DNA of 64,000 nucleotides from Euglena gracilis (Eukaryota > Euglenida > Euglenophyceae > Euglenales), in NCBI GenBank assembly GCA_039621445.1, contig CP154956.1, positions 95,546,406-95,610,405 of the forward strand, written 5' to 3'. The translations under genes and the position numbers were made by a program. The number at the start of each line of letters is the position of its first letter. Position 1 is the stretch's first letter. Shown here piece after piece: positions 42,200-54,059 of this stretch. The notes beneath the pieces are model-generated. The model did not search any database and had not been told where the DNA came from. It worked only from the letters and a program-made list of their open reading frames with translations.

Positions 42200-43035
42200 T
42201 CCAGGGGGGGTTTATTATTTGGGCAAAATTTTCGAAGTCAAAAATTGAGCCAAAAACCCCTCCACAGGCTCGCTCCAATGCTCACTTTTTTTTGGCACTT
42301 TTGGACATTTTTTTTTGTTGAAAAATGGGTATTTCTTTGGCATATTTGCTGCACCAATTTTATCCATTTTTGTGATTTTTGCAACAGTTCTGCTAATTTT
42401 TGACTCTTTTTTTTCCCTTTGCCTTCACACCTGCCGGAGGGGTGGTTTATTATTTGGGCGGCCGAAGTCGGTCCTCAGGGGGGGGGTTGTTATTTGGTGG
42501 GGGTTATCATTTTGGGGGGGGGGTTATTTTTTTAGAAATTTAAGAATTTTCATATTCTCTCTGTAACCAACTCCGAAAACTCTAAAATCATGTTTTTGAA
42601 CTTTTTTTGTCATCCCGGCAGCCATTTTTGAAGCCTTTTCGGCCCAAAACCACCAGCTGCACACTTTAATAGTTGTCAGGAAGAGTTGCAGCCGTCTACA
42701 CCTTCCTCCAACTGCAAACCCCACGGTGCATTGTTGGCCAGCAAACGACCGCACAGCCCAGAATACTGCTTGAGACCCATCATACAGTCTTCCAGGAGAT
42801 ATTTGATGCCCAGCAGCACATGCTTTTGGTCCGTGTAGCACCTTCATACAATCTGCCCCTCCCGTGACGCACGATGGGACACTCTGGCAACGGGCCTGGT
42901 CACCATTCAGCTACCCTGGGTGTTGGGTGTGGGTTGCTGTTGGCTGTGGGTTGGTTTGCAGGACTGCTTGCTGTGGCCAGTGCTGGATTTGTGCCATCGG
43001 ACCAGGGTTGGATATGGGACCATACCATTGCTTAA
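42200..43035. other. No confident gene
   Basis: 42,660-42,870 is non-repetitive and open on both strands. A + strand frame preceded by AGAGTTGCAG reads QEIFDAQQHMLLVRVAP and could be an exon remnant. TTATTATTTGGG/GGGGGTTAT repeats at 42,205 and 42,450-42,530. Confidence 0.35.
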
Positions 43036-43039
43036 CACC

Positions 43040-43330
43040 TGTCCTACCCCACCCCCGGGGGGGTGACTGACTGGTTTTTTTCAGAGTGACTGACTGGTTT
43101 TTTGGCCAAGAGCCCCCCCCCCCCCCCCGGGGGGGCGCGGCAGGCCCGAAAATGAAAAAGTGACTGGCCTGGCGCCGGAAATTTTTTTTGGGGTTTTTGA
43201 GACTTTTTGGCAAATTTTCATTGCCTCCTGAAGAGTGGCCGATCCCCCCTGGGGGGGGGGTAAATGACTGACTGGTTTTTTCGGAGTGGAAAGTGACCCC
43301 CCTCCCCCCCCCCCCGGGGGTCGCTGAGCA
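43040..43330. repeat. GTGACTGACTGGTTTT dispersed repeat, copy 1
   Basis: Poly-C/G blocks bordering repeated GTGACTGACTGGTTTTTT phrases and a GGCGCCGGAAATTTTTTTTGG core. A related copy is at 50,950-51,225. Confidence 0.6.
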
Positions 43331-43841
43331 ATGTTATGTATGGGGCAGCATGCACACTGTGCACACTGCATTTCTTTCAGTGCCTATTTTTTTTGAAGAA
43401 ATCTAAAACTCAGTGTGAAAGACACAAAAAAAGATGTCCGAATTTAATTTTCATTTTTTTTTTCAGTCAAATTTCATTGAAAGACGCACGGTGTGCAAAA
43501 TGTGCACATGGTGCACGTGGTGCCACACACCGCACGTTGTCATCCCCAGTAGAATCAACAGGCATTTTATTTGTTTTGATTGCCAACCAATGCTGGGGTT
43601 CCGAAGCAGCCCTGTAGGTTGTGGTAATACAGGTGGAGGTGGAGCGGGGCGTGACACCAACGGCCTTGCCGTACGCAATGGTGAAGCGGTCCAATGGTTT
43701 GTGCAGCCCTGCTTCAAGGCAGACCGCATGGGGACAGATTCTGTTTTGGTTTTGTGGTTGCACCACTACCTTGTGGGGTGTCCCATTTACCCCCCCCCAA
43801 CGTGGCTAATGAGGCCAACATCATCAGGGGGGTGTTGGTAC

Positions 43842-44224
43842 CAGGCTATTGCTCAAGGGTTCGCAGTACCCCCCCCCCCCCTCTTGGGTGGGCTGGACTG
43901 CAATTGGCAAGTGGAGATTCTAGCTCCTGGGGTGGGGGGGGTCCGCTAGTAGGACTAGCTCGCAAAATATTTTTGGACCCCAAGGTTGCCAAAAAATGCC
44001 TATTTTTGGCCATTTTGGGGATTTCTTTGAACAAAATCAGCCCCCCCCCAAAAAACCATCAAAAACCTCATTTCCACCTCGGCGCACCGCCGGAGGAATA
44101 TTTTTTTTCCAGATAGGGGGACCCCCAGACTGCCCCCAACGGGGGAAGGGGGTCTAGCTGGTCCATTTTTTCCAATATCTAGCAAAATTGCTGGCCAGTG
44201 GACTTAACCAAGAGCAATAGCCTG
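43842..44224. mobile_element. 383-bp hAT-like TIR element
   Basis: Ends CAGGCTATTGCTC...GAGCAATAGCCTG are perfectly inverted over 13 bp. Flanks GTTGGTAC (43,834-43,841) and CTCGGTAC (44,225-44,232) match at 6 of 8, probably a decayed duplication. The core has CTCGGCGCACCGCCGGAGG. Confidence 0.7.
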
Positions 44225-44407
44225 CTCGGTACCACACCCCCTCCGTTTCAGAAGCAATTTTGGGACCAAGCCAGGAATGTGGAACAAGTGGCAAACATTT
44301 TCGATCAGAGGACAGTAGAAAGATATTTTGAAATGTTTTGGCATCCTCCCTCAAAACTTGCTGCAATATTTACCACAGAAATGCAGTTTTGGTGCATGTG
44401 AACCAAA

Positions 44408-44410
<3 letters not shown>

Positions 44411-44499
<89 letters not shown>
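44411..44499. repeat. (GT)n microsatellite
   Basis: About 44 uninterrupted GT units. Cys-Val and Thr-His frames over it are not genes. Confidence 0.98.
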
Positions 44500-44501
<2 letters not shown>

Positions 44502-44959
44502 CCAGAACCCCCCAGACCCGAAGGCCAAAGGTCGACGCCAAAAACATAGGACAGGAGATGGATAGAAGGAAGAGGAGGATAGAAACCCCCCCACCACATT
44601 TAGGCGGCGTACCTTGTATTTCAGCGAATTTGTGTCGGTGTGCGCATTTGCACACACCAACCATTGAATTCTCAGAAGATGCCCCCTCCCACACCCCCCA
44701 CAGTTCCCCCCACACGCAATTTTTGGCGTCATTTTTTGACTTTTTTTTGGCTTCGGCTTCTTGGGGGGGGGCAGACCCCACCAAACCAAAACAACGAGGT
44801 CTTTTTTCCTGTGCAACCAGCCAGCCACATGCAACACCCAATGTTTCTAGACCAGGGGTTTTCTTAAGCCGCAGGTAGAGGGGGCCTTAAAAAGAAGCCT
44901 GTTCGGCTTTGCCGGGCTAACCCAAACTTTATTTCAGCAGACCCTGGGGTCTCAGGCAG

Positions 44960-45255
44960 ACTGCCATTTAGTGCGCCGCGGAAAATTTTTTTTCGTCGCC
45001 ACGTGCGCCGCGGCACCGGAAATTTTGTGACCGCGTGCGCCGCGGAAGATTTCTTTCTGTGCGCCGCGGAAGATTTCTTTCTGTGCGCCGCGGCAGCGCC
45101 GCGTGCACAATGCATGTGCCGCGGGAACGTCATTGGTGCGCCGCGGCAGCGTTTCTGGTGCGCCGTGGGTGTGCCGCGGCAAAAATTCGATTGTGCGCCG
45201 CGAATTTTTTTTTTGCGCCACGGTAAGCTTAGCTGCGGCGCACTAAATGAAAGTT
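44960..45255. mobile_element. TIR element packed with GTGCGCCGCGG repeats
   Basis: CATTTAGTGCGCCGC at the left end and GCGGCGCACTAAATG at the right are inverse copies. The inside has about ten GTGCGCCGCGG motifs, two within an exact TGTGCGCCGCGGAAGATT tandem. No coding capacity. Confidence 0.65.
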
Positions 45256-45289
45256 TGGTCTCAGCCTGGCTGGGAGATGCTGGCTGGAA

Positions 45290-45440
45290 GAAAGGTCCCG
45301 GGGGGGGGGTAGTGGGGTAGTGCTACAGCACACCCCCCGGCGCCGAGGGCGTCGAAGCCCGAAAATGGCCATTTTCAAGGGATATTTGGCTTGTTCGGCA
45401 GGCCTGGGTCTTCAAGAAGCCCCTGTTCTTTTTAGACTCC
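45290..45440. repeat. GCGCC-core dispersed repeat
   Basis: CCCCGGCGCCGAGGGCGTCG then CCCGAAAATGGCCATTTTC, as at 16.96 and 36.73 kb. Confidence 0.55.
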
Positions 45441-45923
45441 CCACAGACCTTTCACCCCTATGCCATATGTGGTTTGATCAGACATGGGACATGAAAAGGC
45501 TGCCTGGGTTTGGTGTTGAGATTTGCAATTGGTTTGATCAGGATGTGCACCTAGTGGAAGTGCAATTAGCCTCGTGCTTTGTATTTTTTTTTTGGATAAA
45601 TCAAAACTGACACCCACAACATCAATTCTCCTTGTCATTGGAAATTTAAGGTCCTGATCCTGAATCTGCCCCACTGCCGGCTGCTTCATCTAACCGTTCT
45701 ACTCTGCACGCCCCTCCCTCACCTTTGATACCTCCGCTGTGCTGCTCACCAGCTCTGGAGGTGGCTATGCTCCTTTTTTGGTCTGCGTCTGTTTCGTTGC
45801 GTCATCATGCAGCTTTCCGTATTGAACGCATTCTGATGGTTTTGGGGGCATGCCAAATCCAAATTGGCAGAGTTTCTTGCCTGCATTTCGATCCAAAAGG
45901 CGTTGGGAAAGGATCTCGAGGTA

Positions 45924-46108
45924 CCTCCCCCCCCCCCTTGTCGTTGACACGGCGTGTCGTTGACACCCCCCCCGTGTCAACGACACTTTTCTGGAACACT
46001 ATCTATTGAATCACAGTGACATTGACATGGTGTGTCGTTGACACCCCCCCCCGTGTCAACGGCACTCTCTTGGAACATTGGCGTGTCAACGACAAGGGGG
46101 GGGGGAGG
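45924..46108. mobile_element. TA-flanked poly-C element with GTCGTTGACACG ends
   Basis: TA at 45,922-45,923 and 46,109-46,110. Ends CCTCCCC...CTTGTCGTTGACACG and the inverse. Inside, GTGTCGTTGACACCCC and CCGTGTCAACG recur, so it folds extensively on itself. Confidence 0.75.
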
Positions 46109-46254
46109 TACAGTGCAACCTAACCAAACATATCCCCCCGCAGCCAAGCACCCATGAAATGACTGGACGTGGCTGGGCATGACTGGGCGTCTTCTTTGTT
46201 AATATTTCTCTTCAAAGAAATATATAAATAAAGAAGATAACTTCTGGCCATTTT

Positions 46255-46950
46255 TGTCCATCTTTGGCCCCTGGTTGCTTTTGCGAACTTCAGACCATTT
46301 CCCCCCATTTTCGCCCACGTTTGGCCAATTCTAGGCCACTTTTGGCCACTTTTTGCTGCCTTTGATTTTTGATTGATTTTTGGCCTTTTTTTTTTGCTAT
46401 TTTTTACTGTTTCCCCCCAGTTTGACCGTTTTTCTTTTTTGGCTGCTTTTGGACACTTTTAGGCCGTTTTTTTCGGCTATTTTTGGCCACTTTTGGCCAA
46501 TTCTTTTGACCACTTTTTGCTGTTTTCTTTCTTCCAAAATCGAAAGCAGCAAGAAGGCAAAACGTGTACAAAAGCAGTCGAAGGCATCAAAAAGCAGCCA
46601 AAAGTGACCAACAACATTCAAAAAGAAGCAAAAAGTGGCCAAAGGCAGTCAAAAGCAGCGAAAAAATGGCCAACCGGTGGCAAAAGCAGCAAAAAGGTAC
46701 AACAACCGTCTGTAGCAGCAAAAAGGTACAACAACCGTCTGTAGCAGCAAAACGTTGCCAAAAAAGTTGCCAAAAGTGGCTCAACGGTGGCCAAAAGTGA
46801 AAGTGGGCAAAAGTGGACAAAAACAGTCAGAAAGCAACAAAGAAGCGGCCAAGATGGCCAAAAGTGGCTTATCGGTGGCCAAAGAGCAGCAGAACTAGCC
46901 TAAAAGTTGCCAAAGGGCAAACGTGGGCAAAGAAGGCCAAAAAAGTTCAA
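46255..46950. repeat. TTTTGGCC / GGCCAAAA block 4
   Basis: T-rich arm to about 46,540, then AAAAGTGGCC-type arm to 46,950, including a 32-bp direct repeat with AAAAGGTACAACAACCGTC twice. Confidence 0.7.
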
Positions 46951-46954
46951 AAGT

Positions 46955-48090
46955 GGCCCCCCCAAAAAAACAGCCACCAGCAGCCAGAAAAGTTGCCAAA
47001 GAACCTCACTTACAGTTGGGATGACTGGAATTTCTGTTAGTGTGACCGGGCGTGACCGGGTGTGACTGGGCGTGACTGGGTGTGTCTGGATGACCATATG
47101 TGCTTGCCCGCAGCGTCACCCCTCTCCTCACTCAGAAATTTGGCAAAGTCAGCTTCTTGCCTTTTTTTTTCCAGACTTTGACATGGCATGCCGGCTATTC
47201 TTCACCTGTGCTGGGTGGGAGCTTCCTTGGAGCTGATGAAGGTTCTTGGAAAGCCCAGCCACCATTGGACACCAGCGCGAGTCAAACACTTGTATGAAGC
47301 TGACCCTCGGAGACATGCTGGGAGGGGTTTTCCGTTGCCTCCCCCTCACGGGTTTTCTAAGCCGGAGGACCCTACCAGGCACCACCTTTTCTTCCAGCCA
47401 CTTCCAGCCAGTTTGTAGACCTCCCCGAGGACTGGCAAAGCCGGGCTGGACCGAAACACTTTCGACGCAAAGCACCGAAATTTGTGGAAAAAGGGGGGGA
47501 TGGCCAGCCATGGCATGTTTGGGGTGGTTTTTGGGAACCAAAAATGCCAACCTGGTTGGGCTTTTTTTCTTTTGGGCTTTTTAAACCTAATTTTGGGGTA
47601 CCTGCCAGCTGGCCAGACCCCCTAGTAGGGGGTTCAGCCAGCAGCTTTTTCCAACCCGCCCGCGGAACCCCTCCCCCCCGCTTATGAAAACCCCAGCTCC
47701 CCGGCCCCAGCCCTGGATGGAATGTGCCTGCCAAGTATTTATCACTCACCCTGTTGAAGGGGGGTCATTCAGGCGGTCACTGGTGGTCATGAGGTTCAGC
47801 CCAAATAAAAAATATATATGTTTTCCAATTGAAATTTGATGCATTTGCAGCAGTTAAAGAATCATTACCAAAATTACAAGAAAAACACCTCAACCAATTT
47901 TAAAAAGTTCCCAGGTTGAAAGTTCAATGGGGGGGGCATTTTTTAGGGGATTCGTTTGTTTGCCTGCAAGAAGGTGGGAATTGGGTGCTTGGTGGTGCAT
48001 TTTTCATACCAATGCCCCCCCCCCCCACCAAACCCTGGGTCATTTTAAAAATTAAAAAATTGAACATTTTTGATGAACCCGAAAAGTCGG
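46955..48090. other. No confident gene
   Basis: A (GTGACCGGGC)n-like minisatellite at 47,040-47,092 follows the repeat block. 47.2-47.7 kb is open on both strands without splice support. The rest is G/C runs and AT-rich sequence. Confidence 0.4.
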
Positions 48091-48094
48091 CCAG

Positions 48095-48454
48095 ATAGGG
48101 GGGGTCTTCCCTATGATCCAGGGGATGCAGGGACACCTGGATGGCCAAAATCGTCCATTTGTTAATTGCCGAAGCACCAATGCGAATCACTTCCAATTGT
48201 TTCCTTGTTTTCTCCAGCAGAGCCGATTTTAGGTCAACGTTTCTGAAGGATTTCACGCTCATTGCTTCTCTCTTGAGGGTCAAATCAACGTTGGGCAAGC
48301 TAACCCTCGCACCACACATTTCAGTCCTCCATAACTCCCGTCGGGCGAGAAGAATTCCTCGGAAGAAATCCAGCGCCAACACATCCACCAACTCTCCCTC
48401 ACAATTACATATGGGAAGCTCTGATGGGGTGGTCGGACCTCCCCCTCCCAACAC
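48095..48454 (-). CDS. Coding-like segment, unknown protein
   Basis: The - strand frame has clear protein-like, non-repetitive composition: CNCEGELVDVLALDFFRG, LARRELWRTEMCGARVSL, then Lys/Arg/Glu-rich helical sequence (KSALLEKTRKQLEVIRIG) and YLADFSGSSK. The opposite strand is also open but looks less like protein. The frame runs into a G/C block at 48,020. A second - strand frame, 48,280-49,068, overlaps and may be partly coding. No family recognised. Confidence 0.4.
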
Positions 48455-48859
48455 AGAGGGGGGGAGATGGGTCGGACCCCCGCCTCCAATTTGGCGGAGG
48501 ACAGTCGCCGATCAGCCATCCCCTGGAATGCCCCCCGCTGCGCGGCTCGCGTTGTCCCTGGTACCAGGCACTTCTGTGGTGCCTTCCCCTCAGTCGCAGT
48601 GTGAGGCACGTCAACCCAGGGAACTCTTGCTGGACACCACCCCCCAGCGCCCTTCAGCGAATCCCGTTGGCGCCAGACCAACCTGCAGGGGGACCTGGAA
48701 ACCCACCAGAAAGTCAAATTTCCCTCGCTGGAGAGAATATTTTCGGGCGTACAATGTATTTTTGCAAAAGAAATCACCTCTCCCACCATGCTTGGCTTGC
48801 ATACACCCTCTAAGGGCTTTTGCCTATTTTGCACATGGCCCGCTGAAATTCTCAACGTG

Positions 48860-49340
48860 AAACCTTGGCCCCCTAAGGTTGGCTCCCCGGCCTGACCTTC
48901 AATCGTGGCCCAGACCAGCCGCCCGGGGGGGGGGGTCACCCAAATTGGCCCTCGTGACCGACGGCATCGGGGGCCTTTCCGCCCCGCTGAAAAATGAATC
49001 ACTCTGGCCGGGCCACCACAGGGGCTGGTCCGGATCCCCACCCCCGTCCCACGTGGCCTCACATCCACTTCCCCCCCCCCACTGCTTAACAGCCACTGAC
49101 CTGACTCCTCACTCCATCAGACGTCCCTGCCTGAGTGCCTTCAGCCTGAACCGAACCGGCGCCGGTCTTGCTCTTGCGGAATGTTCTATAAGCCGCTGGT
49201 GCGAGGCAAGGCGGGCCTGGACGGCTGCCCAAACCACACCAGTCCAGTGTGGTGGATTTGTGTGGTGGACAGTGTGGTGGACAGTGTGGTGCAAAATTTT
49301 GGATTATTGATGGAATAGGGTTGGGGTCAGGATTTAGGCC
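48860..49340. other. No confident gene
   Basis: Poly-C tracts, a short GTGGTGGACAGT tandem at 49,249-49,285, and open frames on both strands. Confidence 0.35.
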
Positions 49341-49342
49341 TA

Positions 49343-49762
49343 CCCGCCCCCCCCCCCCCGGGCAATTGACGCCGCCTGGCAATTGCCACCCCTGGGGAAA
49401 TTGTCACCCCCCTCCGTGTTGCCCAATTTGTCATCCCCCTCCCCCGTTTGCACTGTGAATTTCCTTTTCGCCGACACGACTCGATTGATCTTCTATTTCG
49501 CTACTACGTGCTGAGAACATACGCATACACACTCTACACAATATATATCACGACCATAGCTGCATATTTCCTGCTTTCACTTGTGTTTGACATGGTGTTC
49601 TTGGTCATTTGGTTTAAATGTGGCTGACATGGGTGGGCAATTGACACCCCCGGGCTATTGCCCCCCCCCCCTCTATGCCGGCCAAATTGTCAACCCGGGA
49701 AATTGTCACCCCCCTCCGTGCCGCCCAATTTGTCACGTGACAACTGCCCAGAGGGGGGCGGG
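49343..49762. mobile_element. TA-flanked poly-C element with CAATTGNCACC repeats
   Basis: TA at 49,341-49,342 and 49,763-49,764. Ends CCCGCCCC... and ...GGGGCGGG. Inside, GGCAATTGACACC and GGAAATTGTCACCCCC phrases recur, with ~180 bp of ordinary sequence (49,455-49,630) between. A further piece of the same family is at 50,672-50,710. Confidence 0.7.
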
Positions 49763-49967
49763 TAACTTCAGGCCAAACTGATAGATCACTGTTAGGAGTG
49801 CAGGTTAGGCTTTAAATTAGACCGAACTCGCTGTTCCATCAATAACACAAAAAAAATGGACCCCCCCCTGATCCAGCTATATGCCCCCCCCCCCCCCCGG
49901 GTTGCCATATGGTTGGGACGTGCTTTTCATTTTTCTTCCAGCTGCGCGAAAAGTTGGCTGGACGGTA

Positions 49968-50233
49968 CCCGCCCCCCCCCCCCCCTAGTCGTACGACCAC
50001 CCCTCATTTACGACCACCCCCCGGTCACAGGTTGCAGGTCATGGGGGTGTTATGACCACCACCCCGGTCACAGGTTGCAGGTTGCGAAAAATTCAACACC
50101 ACCCTACCTACGACCGCCCCCTCATTTATGACCACCCCCCGGTCACAGGTTGCAGGTTATGGGGGTGTTACGACCCCCCCCCCCCCGGTCACAGGTTGCA
50201 GGAACCCGGTCGTACGACAAGGGGGGAGGCGGG
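49968..50233. mobile_element. TA-flanked poly-C element with GTCGTACGACC ends
   Basis: TA at 49,966-49,967 and 50,234-50,235. CCCGCC + C run + GTCGTACGACC at the left, the inverse at the right. Inside are four copies of CCCGGTCACAGGTTGCAGG. Confidence 0.75.
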
Positions 50234-50420
50234 TAATTTTTTTTTGCTTTGATGGTCAAAAATGGGCCAAAAATGGGCCAAAAATGGGCAAAAATGGGTC
50301 GAAAATTGATTTTTGATTTTTTTGCATTGGCAGTTTTTGGTTTTGGGCATTTTGCATCTTTCGATTTTTTGTACCCGGGCCCAGTTCTTCAAGGCTTGTA
50401 CTCTTCCAGGAGGCTCCGAC

Positions 50421-50717
50421 TCACAGCTCCTTAAGCATCGCGCACCAACTCCATATCAAAAGGGGGGGGGGCTGGTTCTGTCGTGGTTTGGTGTCACTCA
50501 CGCTCGATGCAAAGAGGTGCATCTGACGGGAGCCCAACCTTCTTAACGTCATGGCATCTGCTGAACTATCATTATTATTTTCCCATTCAAGAGAAGAAGT
50601 TGTTCGCATCCCGCCCAGCCGAAGGTCCTCGTCAAACCTGCCAAACCCCCTGTTGTATGTTCCAATGGGGTGTGGGCAATTGGACACCCCCGGGCTATTG
50701 CCCCCTGCCCCCTTCAT
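50421..50717 (-). CDS. Coding-like exon, unknown protein
   Basis: The - strand frame reads NRGFGRFDEDLRLGGMRT, SSLEWENNNDSSADAMTL, RRLGSRQMHLFASSVSD: varied, acidic-basic, non-repetitive. Its 5' end abuts a piece of the CAATTGNCACC repeat at 50,672-50,710 and its 3' end a G run at 50,462, so the true exon may be about 50,480-50,665. The opposite strand is less protein-like. No domain recognised. Confidence 0.45.
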   Translation of the reverse strand: MKGAGGNSPGVSNCPHPIGTYNRGFGRFDEDLRLGGMRTTSSLEWENNNDSSADAMTLRRLGSRQMHLFASSVSDTKPRQNQPPPLLIWSWCAMLKEL

Positions 50718-50949
50718 CGCTGCCCCTGCCTCTGGCTGCCCTTTGCCCTTTGCGGGTCGCTCTGCCTGTGACCTCAGTGCCTGCTGAAGCCTTCGCAGAC
50801 TGCCATTGTGTTTGGTCTTTTCTGAATGAGCATGAGGAAAATTTTTGTATGGGTTTTTTTAGCCGCATTTTTTTTTTGCAAAAAAGCACAATCAATGGTT
50901 TCACTCATTTCCCTCAAAAAGGGAATCCCAATCATTTGGTCACTGGCCG

Positions 50950-51225
50950 ACCCCCCCCCCCCCCGGGGGACTGGTTTTTTTCAGAGTGACTGACTGGTTT
51001 TTGGCCCTCCCCCCCCCCCCCAGGGGGTACAGCAAAAAACCAGTAAAGTGACCCGTTGCCGAGGCGCTGGTAAAATTTTTCGGCCTTTTTCACGTTTTCG
51101 GCCTAATTTCCTTTGTATTTCAGATTTCGGGGGGAGGGGGGCAGTGATTGACTGGTTTTCCAAAAAAAATAGTGACTGGTTTTTGGATGGGTGGGAGTGA
51201 CCCCCCCAGGGTCGGTAAAAATTGT
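50950..51225. repeat. GTGACTGACTGGTTTT dispersed repeat, copy 2
   Basis: Same modules as 43,040-43,330, closing with GGGTCGGTAAAAATTG. Confidence 0.6.
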
Positions 51226-51446
51226 ATGATTGGAAGAAACAGAAAAGCAGGCCGATGTGGGCTTTTTGGGTTTCCTTTTCAGGCAGCTTCTGAACCATCT
51301 GTCACCGCACAGCTGAGGGACCTCTGGAAAGATTTCTGATAACAAGGACGCAGTTTTTGAAACCTTTGTGAGGGATTCAGCTGTTTGAAGGTTGTCTCCC
51401 TCAGCTTCACGCTGCCGAAGCTTCCTCCGACTGCATTCGTCGTCAT

Positions 51447-52397
51447 TCAGCCTGACCCGGGGTCGTCGGCCTGCTTCTCACCTCCACCCCGGCTCACAGA
51501 AGAATGCCCCCCTATGCAGGGCGAGAGGGCGGGGGGGGGGGTCATGGGTGCAGAGACCTGTATGGAACCACAGCCCTCCCCCCCTCCTCCCAAACACACC
51601 GCCTGATCTGTTCTTTGTTGCAATGTTTGCCAGCGACCAGAAGGGTTCAGCGGTGGGTTTAAAATCACCAGGAAAAGCGAAACCGCTCTGGTTGCCCGTT
51701 GTTTGCGCACAGTGTCCCAGTGTTTCCCGTTGTCCCAGCGTGTTGCCGACCAACAGAAAGACCCATTTGAGGTATGCATTTTTCACTTTTCAGAATGCGG
51801 GTCAAGCGCTGGATCCCTCATGTTAGTTTTTTTTTGGGGGGATGGGTGAAAATCCATCCTTTCTACCAAGAAAGGCAAAAGGTATGCCTCCTCGTCGCGA
51901 TCCATCAAGGCCACGTCCGGCGCCTTGTCGCTCAGCTCCAGGGACCGTATCGAGACGTTCTTCGTGAGGGCCAAGCTGTAAAGGTATGCCGCTAAGTGTG
52001 GCTGTAGTGTAGACTCCACCATGGCCACTCCAGTGAGCTTCCGTACGGCAAGGGCACAGCGGGTTGTATCCCGACACCTCGGGCTCCGCACTTTGCTCTT
52101 GTGAGGCCATGCCTTGCTCGCCGGCGACAAAAGGCACTCGCATGGCCTCAAAAGGTCTTTGTGCTTCGCCCTCGGTGTCCCTTCCTCCCTTGTCGGTTTT
52201 CTCCGAGGGAGCACGAAACCGGCCCCAGTCCACTTCTGACCTGACCCAATCGTGGCCATCACGGTGGTAGCGTCCGCATCTCGTAAGAAGGCTTTTGCAA
52301 GCGATTCTTGTAAGAAAAGGCTGCGCCACGCCGCTTCGAAGGCCTCTTTGTCGGTCTCGTCTTGCAGGTGTGTAAATTGCATGATTGGCTTGAACAA
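51447..52397 (-). CDS. Long - strand frame with LRR-like segment and one TGA
   Basis: From ATG at 52,395-52,397 the frame is open for 204 codons to TGA at 51,783-51,785, and then, in the same frame, for another 111 codons to about 51,447. The N-terminal part is helical (EAFEAAWRSLFLQESLAK). A middle part coincides with a repeat shared with 52.6 and 52.95 kb. A later part, LALTKNVSIRSLELSDKA, resembles one unit of an RI-type leucine-rich repeat (L..N.SI..L.LSD). After the TGA, SATRWDNGKHWDTVRKQ still looks coding. It may be a recoded gene, a pseudogene, or two exons. Confidence in the product is low. Confidence 0.45.
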
Positions 52398-53060
52398 TTG
52401 GTTTCAGCTCCGTGCCAAAAGGACCATTATGATCCGCCTACTCCGGCAAAGAAAAGCAGTAAGAAACACAAACACCAACACCAAGAAACACCAACACCAG
52501 CACCAAAAACACAAAGCAACAGCCGGAAAGAGGAGCAGGACCTCACTGGGGTCTTGTGCGGAGCCGGAGCTGTCGCAAGGTCTTGTCGCACACCCTCCAG
52601 GCAAACCGACAAGGAAGGGGACACCTGGGCCTCCGCACTTTCCCCTTGCGAGGCCATGCCTTGCTCGCCGGCGGCGCTGTGTGATTGTTCGCTGCGCTGG
52701 GTTAGGAGTCCCTGCTTAGTGGCTTTGTCGCCGGAGTTGGCTGACTCTTACTTTGCCCTTAGACGCCAAGAAGAAAGGAGTGTCGAATACCATATCAATG
52801 GGACGAGGAAGAAGTCGATCAATCAACTCATATTATCCCCCAAAAAGACAGTCGTGAAGAATCTCAGAGCAGAAAATCGTTTAAGTATCTGAAAGATTTC
52901 AAACGGTTTCCAAGAATTCACCGATCAACAATCGTATCACCTCGAGGAAAACCGACAAGGGAGGAAGGGACACCGAGGGCGAGGGCGGAGCACAAAGACA
53001 TGGCGAGCAAGGCATGGCGTCACAATGGAAAAGTGCGGAGCCAAAGGTGTCTTTCCAAGA
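52076..53060. repeat. Inverted/dispersed ~130-bp repeat, three copies
   Basis: 52,076-52,215 and 52,930-53,060 are inverted relative to each other (AAAACCGACAAGGGAGGAAG, GACACCGAGGGCGA, GGCGAGCAAGGCATGGC). 52,600-52,680 is a partial copy of the first. A (CAACAC)n-like tract lies at 52,465-52,515. Confidence 0.65.
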
Positions 53061-53064
53061 CGAC

Positions 53065-53470
53065 CCGCGCTGGAGAACTTCAAAAAGGTGCAGCAGACGC
53101 TTCAGCAGCTGAAATTTTGCTCATGCTTTGCACTCTGTCGTCACCGTGTTTTCAAACCCCCGCGGCCACACAGCAGAAATTAAAAACTTCGGAAATTTGC
53201 GCAAATGCACAAATCAACGTAAAAAGCTTAAGTGCGAATCTGGCTGCCAAAAAGAAAGTGATTCCAATCAGTTGCTTGCCAATGCCAAGCTTCTTTTTCA
53301 TCTCTGATTCTGAGTCTGCATGGAAAAGCAAGAAAACATGAAACGTTTTGGATTTTTTTTGACTGTCTGGCAGCAATGGTGGCCATGAAATTTTTTTTTG
53401 CTCACCAACAAGCTTCTGTGAACCCAGCAACCAAGAAAGCTACCTAGAAAGCTCTCATTTTCAAAACAAA
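53065..53470. other. No confident gene
   Basis: Non-repetitive; a + strand frame over 53.07-53.34 kb is open but lacks splice support, and the - strand is also open. Confidence 0.3.
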
Positions 53471-53472
53471 AA

Positions 53473-53879
<407 letters not shown>

Positions 53880-54059
53880 ATGTTTCCACAAATGATTGTC
53901 AGGTTGAAAGGGGAAAAGATGCAAAAATATATAAAATTTGGACGTGCAGTTCCACGTAGAATATGGCATGCAATTCATAATAGGGCAATGAAAAAAATGC
54001 CTAAATATAATTGCATATTCCGCAGTTGATATAAAAACATGTTCACGTGTTTGGTGAAC

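Noticed and set aside
43434-43949. 171-codon + strand frame with CKMCTWCTWC cluster
   Set aside because: The Cys cluster arises from repeated TGTGCACATGGTGCA sequence. A second frame is also open and the C-terminal half runs into a TIR element.
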